Shown here: positions 55,891 through 64,000 of the stretch, one piece after another
How positions within the stretch are numbered: position 1 is the stretch's first letter
How the letters are laid out: the number at the start of each line of letters is the position of its first letter
Assembly: GCA_050084985.1 (NCBI GenBank)
Contig: JBITNC010000001.1
Location: forward strand, 57,908,001 to 57,972,000
Reading direction: 5' to 3'
Source: Nageia nagi
Taxonomy: Eukaryota > Pinophyta
DNA: 64,000 nucleotides
Made by a program: the position numbers and the translations under genes
Notes under the pieces: model-generated
The model's database searches: none
What the model saw: the letters and a program-made list of their open reading frames with translations, nothing else
What the model was told of the DNA's origin: nothing

Positions 55891-56453
55891 TTTGAAATTG
55901 AATTCTAGAGTGATTAAAAAGGTGAATGTTGAAGTAACTCTTCTAATTTCTTTTATTACATCATTTGATAGCTCTCATTTTCAATATATTTATGTATTTT
56001 ATAGTTTGTGAAACTAACTTAAGGTTTGTAAGATATGTTGCCTCAAATTTTAGAGGAAGATCTTAAAATTAAAATGAAAATATTTATTTCACCATCCTCC
56101 TTAGTGGGACCCATTAGCCATGGTGGCATATTAAACAAAAAAAAGATGAAGTAGATTGTAAAACCACCAAGTCATTAATATCCTTTGATAGATGGTGTAA
56201 GTGTACAAGGTCCCTTGCAAGTCATAAGGTGGTAGATAGATTTTGACAATAGTGAATATGTGGAATGAAGATCAGTAATGTATGGGGAGTGCACACAAAG
56301 GAATAGAGAGGAAGTGGCTCGCTAGTAGTACCCATGGACCCATCACCCCATGTTAAAAGCCTCCACCATAAGTCTAACATGGATTCTTCCAATGATATAG
56401 AAAAGGTGATGTCCTATGCGATATGGAACCTTCATAGTAACTAAGGAGGAGTG
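55891..56453. repeat. Direct repeat A (~560 bp)
   Basis: Aligns in order with repeat B at 57761-58326: GAAATTGAATTC, TTATTACATCATTTGATAGC, AATATTTATTTCACCATC, GATGGTGTAAGTGTACAAGG, ATAGAGAGGAAGTGGC, ACTAAGGAGGAGTG. A retroelement LTR pair is one explanation. Confidence 0.75.
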
Positions 56454-57760
56454 CAAGTACATAGTGGACTTGCCCATCACTAATGCATATGCTAACATCA
56501 TTCCACTTGAAGCACAAGTTTGGTGGAACATTGGTCAAGAAGCTTTGACTACAATAAAAGATAATCAAGATAACCATTAATTATCATATGACGTGTAGAA
56601 TTATCAAAGATACATCCACCCAACATGGTGATATATGGGATGGAATAATCTATTTATAAGGTGTTTATCATTAGTTTGTATTTAGAAATAGTTTATTAAG
56701 TATTTCAATAGTAAATGCAATTTACTATTGATAATGATAAAACAAAACATATGCTTAAATTTAAAGAACACCAAAATAAATGGATTCCAAAAAAAAAAAA
56801 AGAGATATTTTTGAAGGGATGAGAGTAAATATTCAAAAGGTTATAAATGCCAAGTATTGGCATATTTTTACTATAACCACTTCTTCCAAAATTAAGCCAT
56901 GTAATATTATAAAACTAAGGATTATGGGAAGTGGAAATTTAATTACTTCTGTGAGGAGCTACATACCATAGGAATAAGAGTGTTATTTTTTACAAATGTA
57001 GTTACTCCATAGTTTTATACAAACTTTATGGATAATATAATTTCCATGAGAGTAATGATAGAGGAGCATTATTGAATTTGAAAATTATGAACAACTCCAT
57101 GATGGAGTTGGTGAATTTGTATAGAGATAAATCATTTAATGAAGATAATGGCATTCACATCAAGAGTGATATTTTTATGTGTGGTAGATGTAGCAATATG
57201 TTATCTTTACATTGAGGATTGACTAAGTTTTTATGGTGATAGAGAGAGATCTTCATAGTGTCCAAAGTGGTCTTAAATAAATCTTTTTTAAGGAATTTTA
57301 GTAATGTTTTGATAGCACTTCCATGGATAAGTAGGGATTTTGATCATTGGATGTTGTATTAGAGATTAAAGATTCATCACAATAAAAGGAAAATTCTTTT
57401 ATTGGATATAGCCCACATCACATGAATCAGGGTAATTATTTGTGTACATCATTTTGTGTGTTTGTTGGTATGCATTTTAATTTTGTAAATACTTGATATT
57501 TCAAGAATGATAAATCTATTTATGTTGATCCAATAACTCCATAGAAAACTTTGGGTTTACAGATCATGTTGTTATCAAAGTGGTTGATAACATTAGGACA
57601 TGATTGATTGAAGATTTTGTGTTCTTAGATTTATGGAGAAAGTTGAAGTCTTAAATATGGTATTAGTGGAAGCTATAATTTATGTTGGGGGTTATTTTTT
57701 CTTATTAGTTTATTCCCAAGGATTTTATGGGACCAAAAGCCCATAAAATAGGAAAACTAA
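56454..57760. other. Sequence between direct repeats A and B
   Basis: 1.3 kb. No gag or pol motif and no clear primer site or polypurine tract at the edges. AT-rich. Confidence 0.45.
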
Positions 57761-58326
57761 TCTAAAATTGAATTTTGGATCCATTAAAAGGTAAAATTTG
57801 AGGTACATATTTTGATTGATTTTATTACATCATGTGATAGCTCTCATTTTTAAGATCTCAATGCCTTTTATGGTTTTTAAAATTGGCTTACAATTCATAA
57901 GATATGTTACATTAAATTTTGATGAAAAATATTAAAATTAAAAGGAAAATATTTATTTCACCATCATTCTTGGTGGGAGTAATCAACCATGGTGGTATCC
58001 TTATCAAAAAAGAGATGAGGTGGCTTGTATAACCACTAAGTTAATGAGATTCTTTTATAAATGGTGTAAGTGTACAAGGTTCCATAAAATTTTTGAGGTG
58101 GTAGATAGAGTTTTAGTGATATTGAACATGTGGAAAAAAATATTGGAAGTGTGCGAAGACTCCATGTGGAGGCATAGAGAGGAGGTGGCCTACTAGTAGT
58201 TACCATAGATCCACTAGTTCATGTTGAAGATGTCCACCATGGAGCCAACATGGAGTATTACAATGACATAATGGAGGTGATTTCATTATGGGAGGTGGAG
58301 TATTCATAATAACTAATGAGGAGTGT
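57761..58326. repeat. Direct repeat B (~560 bp)
   Basis: Second copy of A, diverged by many substitutions and small indels. It ends exactly where the LTR-like block 58327-58788 begins. Confidence 0.75.
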
Positions 58327-58788
58327 TGTTGACGCTTAATTTTAGTCCACCTTAGGTGGTCCAATTAAGTGTTTTATAATATTAATATTATAACATGTTA
58401 TGGATTTTTTCTTAGTACTTTTCATGCAACCTTATTTTTCATTGTGCTAGGTACCCTAGCATTGATACTTGCATTCCTAAAGGGAAATAGGAGGTTATCT
58501 TGTATATATTGTATATATAAAGGTAAATAAAATTGCAAGGAAAGTTATCAATATTTCAATCTTGATAGCTAGTACCTCTTCAAAGTTTTGATGTTTATGA
58601 ACACCACCTATTGAGATTGGGATCTTATTATCATGAGAATATTTGTTATTACATGTTGCATGATTATATATTTGGTTGGACTTGTTTATCATCTATTGTA
58701 TTTCAAATCTTAGTTGTGAACTCCATCTCTTTAGACACCTAGCAGTCATGCTACTATATGCATCGATGCTACTATTTAGGATCCAACA
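58327..58788 (+). repeat. LTR-like block with TATA box (solo LTR or 5' LTR remnant)
   Basis: 462 bp with inverted ends TGTTGACGC...GGATCCAACA, a TATA box (GTATATATAAAGG at 58511-58523), and a position at the exact edge of repeat B. No partner copy in the window. Confidence 0.5.
58511..58523 (+). promoter_or_regulatory. TATA box in LTR-like block
   Basis: GTATATATAAAGG, a strong plant TATA match, ~185 bp from the block's start. Confidence 0.5.
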
Positions 58789-59041
58789 TTTGCACTCTTA
58801 TGGGCACCCACATTATCATTTGATTCTACTATGATCTATATGGATTCATATATCAATATATTTATCTTCAATAAGATCATATCTACATGTGATATTTATC
58901 ATACAAGTAAGGTTAATAGATATTTATCCTTCACTTGATCCCAATCTTATTAGTGTGTTTCACTATCTTGATCCAATAATCTAGATTCCTTATTTATTAT
59001 CATGTTTACATACAATTAGGTTATTTTATTGTTACCTTTTT
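58789..59041. other. Short stretch between LTR-like block and copia C2
   Basis: No motif. Probably either the leader of a lost element or decayed RNase H of C2. Confidence 0.4.
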
Positions 59042-59998
59042 TTATATTTGTTGTTGATATTTATTTATATTAATATAAATATAATACATGATTTGAAATA
59101 TTTTACCACTAGTGTAGTTATATATTTTGCATCTTTCATATTGCACCTTTTCAATGTAATCTTTTTCACTTAATAGTAGCATTTGGGTTTGTTTGTCTCT
59201 TGTTATTTTCATTCCAAGAATTTTCTTAGCTTCACCCAAATCCTTCATTGCAAAAAATTTAGCCAATGTTTCCATAAGATCAATAATACCATACATACTA
59301 GTTCCTACTACTAGCATATCATCCAAATATAAAAGCAAGATAACATAGTTGAAATTTTTTATCTTCTTAAAATATACATAATTATCATATTGAAATCTAG
59401 TGAATTCATTTGTTACCATAAAAGTTCAAATTTAAGGAATGATTTTCTAGGATCTTACTTTAAACTATATACACTCTTTTCCAACTTACATGCATAACCT
59501 TCTTTACCTTTGACCTCAAAAACTTGAGGTTGATGCATGTAAATCTCCTCCTCTAAGTCACCATGAAGAAAAGTTATCTTTACATCCAATTTTTCAAGAA
59601 ATATATTTATAGTAACAACAATACTCATTATTTCTCTAATGGAGGTTATTTTAACAAATGAAGAAAAGATCTTATCAAAATATATACCTTTTTTTTAATG
59701 AACATTTTACCATAAGTCTTACCTTGTACCTCCTTTTTCCATCTCCTTCTTCCTTTAACATGTACACCCATTTATTAGTAAGTGATATTTTACCCTTAGG
59801 AAGCTAAACAAGACTCCAAGTTTTATTTTTAAGTAAGGATTCCATCTCCTCCTTCATGTCATGCTCCCACTTAATCCATGTACTATCCTGCATGGCTTCA
59901 AAAAAAGACTCAAGTTCACCACTTTTTGTATAAAGCACATAATAAAGGGAAGGAGAATAACATCTAGGAGCTTTACTAATCCTTAAAGATGTTCTCAC
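59042..59998 (-). pseudogene. C2 reverse transcriptase, degenerate and truncated
   Basis: The frame at 59804-59998 starts RT with the typical EAMQDSTWIKWEHDMKEEME then SLLKNKTWSLV. The frame at 59042-59419 has FQYDNYVYFKKI, the active site LLLYLDDMLVVG (YLDD, both Asp present, near 59305-59330), AKFFAMKDLGEAKKILGMKI, and LSEKDYIEKVQ. Between them, 59420-59800, lie decayed pieces (for example DVKTTFLHGDLEEEIYM-like sequence near 59540-59590). After about 59100 the sequence no longer resembles copia. Confidence 0.85.
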
Positions 59999-60025
59999 AA
60001 CTATAGGTGGAGTTTGAGGTTCTTA

Positions 60026-60900
60026 TTATGGAAGTGCTTCAACTTGCTCATTAGGTTTCTTATGCTCATCAATATCATCAAGAGTGAAAAATTTAGGTTC
60101 CTCATCCTTTTGCACAACTTGTAACCTATGTTTGTACATGATTTTCTCATTTAATACAACATCTCTACTTCTAATAATTTTGTGATTATCAATATACCAT
60201 AATCTATATCCCAAACCATTAACACCATATCCAATGAAGTAACATTTTTGTGACTTTGTATCAAGTTTATTTATGTACTCTTTATCAACTTGTACAAATG
60301 TTTCACAACCAAAGACTCTTAGGAATGAGTAGTTCACCTTTTTACTTGTCCACATCTCCTCTAGAATGCCTCCATGTAAGTCCATATATGAACCCTTATT
60401 AATTAATTAAGTAATAATATCAACATCATTATCCCAAAGATTCAAAGGTAATCCTGCATGTATCATCATGCTTCTATCTATTTCCAAGATAGTCCTATTC
60501 ATTCTTTCTATAACTCCATTTTCTTATGGAATTCTAATAACTAGCTTAATCCTTCTAATACCATTATGTGAATAAAATGTGTCAAACTCTTTACTATAAA
60601 ATTCACCACCAATCTCATATTTGATATATTTTAACTTTAAACATTTTTCATTTTCAACCAATGCCTTCAAAACCTTAAACATTTCAAACATATCAGATTT
60701 ACTCTTAATGCAATACACCCATGTGTTTCTAGTAGAGTCATAAATTAAAGTGACAAATTAAGATGGGCCACCAAGTGAGCTAACTTGTGAAGGATCCCAT
60801 GAATTTGTATGAACCAACTCTAACTTTTGAATTTTATTTTTTTAACCAACTTTTAAGAAACTAACTCTCCTTCATTTACCATACACACAATCTTCACAAA
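60026..60900 (-). pseudogene. C2 integrase, degenerate
   Basis: From right to left: FCEDCVYGK, stop, RRVSF near 60865-60905 (end of the HHCC finger), TRNTWVYCIKSKSDMFEMF near 60680-60740, YEIGGEFYSKEF near 60590-60625, where the catalytic Asp-Asn reads Glu-Ile, ENGVIERMNRTI near 60490-60530 (catalytic Glu kept), and the open frame 60026-60385 with YSFLRVFGCETFVQVDKEY then KSQKCYFIGYG. This is the full copia integrase plus C-terminal extension. One catalytic residue is lost. Confidence 0.85.
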
Positions 60901-60929
60901 ATTCCATATCAATCTCTTTTATATTTGGA

Positions 60930-61360
60930 AGCAAGAATCTAGAGTGTAAGATTTTCATATGTTTCTCACTCATATACCCAAGTCCATTATGGCATAGTGT
61001 TGCATCTTCACCATTTAACTTTTTGTTACTTTCTAACTATAATTACCAAATACAACCATATACCCTTCCTTATCCAATTTAGTTGTTGATATTAGATTTA
61101 TTTTAAGATCCAAAATGTGTCTTGCATCATAAAGAGTCCATTATGAACCATTAGGTAATTTCATTACTATATTACCAATACCAACAAGTTTGCATGGGTG
61201 TGCATTACCTATTAATACTTTACCATAATCACCTTATGTGTAGTTTATAAAATATTCTTTATGTGAGGTATCATGAAATGAAGCACTCAAATCAATTACC
61301 CATAATTTTTATCAAGATATATTATTAGAGAATATTGGAATATATCAACAACTATATTTA
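60930..61360 (-). pseudogene. C2 protease region, degenerate
   Basis: FHDTSHKEYFINYT near 61240-61285, then GKVLIGNAHPCKLVGIGNI, KLPNGS and ARHILDLKINLISTTKLD (61060-61230) follow the copia protease and flap pattern (HATSHKEYF..Y..GDFGKV..G; V.HVP.L..NLIS...L). The D-S-G active-site motif just upstream is not cleanly readable. Confidence 0.78.
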
Positions 61361-61399
61361 TTTCTTAATTACTTATGCCTTCATTATTATTACTACCTA

Positions 61400-62098
61400 C
61401 CACTTCTTTGCCTTTTCTATTCCAAAAATCCTTTTTAATGTGACCTTTTTTACCATAATGCCAACATTCCAATCTAGTTTTACCTTTAGATTGTGATATC
61501 CCCTTGTATTTTCCCCTTTACTTGATTATTCTCATTTTCCTTTATCTTCCCCTTGTCTCCACTATGAGAGCTACATTGAAACTTTTACATGTATACCTTC
61601 TTCTCATACCTTCACTTAGTATGGTTCCAACAATTTCATCAAAGATTAATTTTACATTAGAACAAGAGTTAATAACAACCATGAAAAAACTATTCCAACT
61701 ATTTGGAATATAAAATAAAATCAAAAAAGCTCTTATTTCATATTCAAACTCTATCTTGACTAAATGTAATTGATTTGTTACTATATTAAACTCATTAACA
61801 TGATCTTGTACTGAACTATCTCCATTTATCTTCATGTCAAGCAATTTTTTCATCAAATATACTTTGTTTGAGGTGGATGGATTTTCATACATTTTGGAAA
61901 GTTTATCCATTACTCCTTTAGTTTTTTTTCACCAAAAATATTGAAAGCTACACTAGAATGTAGACAAATTATAACAACCCTTAAAGCCTTTCTACCCAAC
62001 AAATTCCAATCTTCATCACTCATGGATGAGGGTTTCTTAATTTTATCTTCAAGAGGTTGGTAGAGTTCTTTTTGGTAGAGATAGTCTTCCATTTTCAT
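61400..62098 (-). pseudogene. gag: C2 gag, degenerate
   Basis: ATG at 62098 gives MKMEDYLYQKELYQPLEDKI, then MSDEDWNLLGRKALRVVIIC. A frame change near 61910 leads into WMDKLSKMYENPS-type sequence, KKLLDMKINGDSSVQDHVNE and FNIVTNQL, the UBN2-type copia gag. The knuckle near 61430-61480 reads CWHYGKKGHIKKDF: the second and last Cys (C-x2-C-x4-H-x4-C) have become Tyr and Phe, so it could not bind zinc. Confidence 0.85.
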
Positions 62099-62222
62099 TC
62101 TCCAAAACTGAAATCCCTATCCATTAAACTTTTTAACCTTTAGCCTTCCTTACTCTAACATATTTCTCCTCTTGGTTCCAATATACAAACAAGATTCACC
62201 AAGCAAAATTGAACAAAACAAC

Positions 62223-62236
62223 AAGCTCTAATACCA
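62223..62236 (-). other. C2 primer binding site
   Basis: The minus strand reads TGGTATTAGAGCTT, two bases inside the LTR; one base from the initiator tRNA-Met site TGGTATCAGAGC. Confidence 0.85.
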
Positions 62237-62238
62237 CT

Positions 62239-62760
62239 TGTTAGGTTTAATCAATTTTATATAATATTAAGCATAGTAATTCCTCCTCATCCTTGGAAAA
62301 AGAAGAAACAAGTACTAAACATAAAATAATAAGCAATAATCACACAAATGAGAGATAAGAGAGTTAGTGTGGTTCACCCAATGTGGGCTACTCTATGGGA
62401 AATCTTTCAACCCTTAGAATTATGAATTATCCAATTCCTCCAAGAAATACACCAATAGAACAACCTTTCCACAACCTTCACTTTAGAGTATAATAGCACC
62501 TCACTATATATCACTATCAAATAGGGAAAATTTTAGTTAGCTATTTGGCTAATCATGGCTATAATTTGGGATTCCTAACTTTTGATTTGGCTAATATAGT
62601 GCATAATCATTCCCACATTAATGCTAAATTTTGATAAGTTTTTTAAAATTATTGATCATAGTAGGCAATAGTTCTACAAGTATTTTTAACTTTTTTAAAA
62701 TATATTAGCCTTTGATTTTAATCCTATTTGGTGCACTTCCACCTTGAAATTAAAAAAATA
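62239..62760 (-). repeat. C2 5' LTR, right end uncertain
   Basis: Begins TGTTAGGTTTAATC next to the primer site. The other LTR is not in the window, so the right end is a guess. Confidence 0.55.
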
Positions 62761-62795
62761 AAATTAATCTGACCAAAATAGCTACCTATAGGTTA

Positions 62796-62815
62796 GTGTG
62801 TGTGTGTGTGTGTGT
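62796..62815. repeat. (GT)10 microsatellite
   Basis: Perfect run of about ten GT units. Confidence 0.92.
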
Positions 62816-62929
62816 ATCCCATCCCATCTGATACCATCTTCCATTGCATCATAGAGGAAGTTAAAACATTATGCTTATTTTTTGATCCAGTAGAATATTG
62901 ATCTTTTGTAAATCATGAGTTTTTCTAAG

Positions 62930-64000
62930 ATTGCAATTAGTTTGTAACATTTTTATCTACAACAAGTTTAGTCATTCAAGTTCTATAACTAGTCTAGAAT
63001 CTTCCTCATTGCATTTAGTCCAAAAGCTCCATTCTTTCATTAAATTCAAATCTTTTAAATCTACCTTAAATTTGAAACCTCTATGTATAAATAAAATGTG
63101 TTTATACACAAACATGCAAAAATTTTTTATAATAAAAATATGGATAAATAAATTGCATTTATAATAAAAGTTTATAATTGAAGTAAATTTACATAAAATA
63201 TATGAATAAAACTTATACCCAAATTGGTCTAAATAAACTGCATTTACACTTGAACATGTAAAATTATTTATAATAAAACATGGATAAAAGAAATAATTTA
63301 CACCAACAATGTATAAAATAAATGGATTTATATAAAGTAAATAAATAACTTTTACATCCATTTTAATCTACAATAAGTTTAACTGATCAAGTTCTACAAC
63401 TAGTCATGAACCTCCCTCATTGCATTTGATCTAAAATCTCCATTCTTGCATCTACTCTATATCCTCTAAATCTACCATTTGTCCAAAATGTCCATGTATA
63501 ACTAAGTGTACTTACACAACATAAACAATCAATGTTTACTTCTAAACTACTTTTAAAAAAACTACATATTTATTTAAACATGTAAAATTCTTTATAATAA
63601 AAAAATGGATAAATGAACTATGTTTACACTAGTAATGTATAAATGAAGTTCATTTACAAAAAGTAAATGAATAGTGTTTATAACCAAATTGGTCTAAACA
63701 AACTTTGTTTACAATAGAACTTGCAAAAACTTTTACAAAAAATAAAAGATAAATAAATTATGTTTACACACAAAATGCATTTCTAAAAAGTAAATGAACA
63801 CCATTTACACCCATTTTGATATGCAATAAGTTCTAAATGATTTACAAAATATTTTGTCAGTCTTTTACATATTTTTTAAAATTTGTATAAAATTCACGTA
63901 TGAATTTACATAGTAAATTTATTTTTCTAGTTAATTTAGTAATCATTTATAATCAAGATTCAAGTAGATTCACCAGGATTTTATAGGTCACTTTTAGAGG
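62930..64000. repeat. Higher-order tandem repeat, ~415-450-bp unit with ~141-bp subunits
   Basis: TCTACAACAAGTTTAG...CTCATTGCATTT at 62955-63020 recurs at about 63367 and begins again near 63815. Within a unit, GGATAAATRAA...TTTACA motifs lie ~141 bp apart (about 63141 and 63282; 63606 and 63747). The array runs off the right edge. The frames on both strands are repeat artefacts. Confidence 0.78.

Larger units (their letters stand above)
59042..62760 (-). mobile_element. Ty1/copia element C2, 3'-truncated
   Basis: Minus strand: 5' LTR (right), initiator-Met primer site, gag, zinc knuckle, protease, integrase, RT. RNase H and the 3' LTR are missing on the left. It belongs to a different copia family from C1, as the protein motifs and LTR sequences differ. 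Confidence 0.85.

Noticed and set aside
62931-63361. Overlapping frames on both strands (77 and 129 codons)
   Set aside because: They lie in the higher-order tandem repeat and reflect its period and low GC.
1-64000. tRNA, rRNA or other structured RNA genes
   Set aside because: None noticed by eye: no tRNA A/B-box pair or rRNA-like block was seen. A covariance-model scan could still find a small one.

Overview
The window looks like intergenic DNA from a seed plant with a large, repeat-rich genome. It is AT-rich. It holds no intact host gene, no tRNA or rRNA gene, and almost nothing except decayed LTR retrotransposons. The families are plant ones: Tat-type Ty3/gypsy elements with two RNase H domains, a chromovirus with a C-terminal chromodomain, Ty1/copia elements primed by initiator-Met tRNA, and a plant mobile domain (PMD) gene. 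The species or clade cannot be fixed from the sequence; a gymnosperm or another giant-genome plant would fit.

Positions 1-25211 are one nest, five layers deep, read from target site duplications (TSDs) and reading frames. Layer 0 is a minus-strand Tat element (G1): integrase, two RNase H domains and RT lie at 1-3771, and the protease region, gag and 5' LTR at 22718-25211. Layer 1 is a terminal-inverted-repeat (TIR) element (T1, 3772-22713, 4-bp TSD GCAT) that splits G1. Layer 2 is a short non-autonomous LTR element (R, 3848-21841) inside T1. Layer 3 is a plus-strand copia element (C1, 5516-20959) in R's right LTR; a second TIR copy (T2, 21083-21730, TSD ATTT) sits in the same LTR. Layer 4 is a 7.7-kb minus-strand element (E1, 6538-14253, exact TSD ATTGT) inside the copia leader.

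E1 is the most interesting object. It has full LTRs, a primer site, a polypurine tract and one gag frame, but no pol. Where pol should be it carries, on the opposite strand, a spliced PMD gene with its own TATA box and a coiled-coil C terminus. Its 3' end holds three kinds of tandem repeat. The stop codons in gag and in the PMD gene are all explained by C-to-T change at CAG, CAA or CGA codons, as expected for a methylated, silenced copy.

Positions 25212-39480 are old, poorly recognisable DNA. They contain an unidentified coding-like stretch (26030-28380), an LTR- or leader-like block (28430-29480), a small GC-rich islet (29878-29990) and a degenerate copy of an uncharacterised plant protein (36080-37980).

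Positions 39480-53345 hold a second Tat element (G2, 3' LTR plus integrase), a 5'-truncated chromovirus on the plus strand (43750-46150), and a third Tat element (G3, minus strand) with fairly readable pol. G3 shares its polypurine tract and LTR edge with E1, so it is a candidate for the family that moved E1.

Positions 53346-64000 hold a pair of ~560-bp direct repeats, an LTR-like block with a TATA box (58327-58788), a minus-strand copia element (C2, 59042-62760) and a higher-order tandem repeat that runs off the window end. Nothing here looks like a working operon or pathway. The genes relate to each other only as retrotransposon polyproteins and their parasites.
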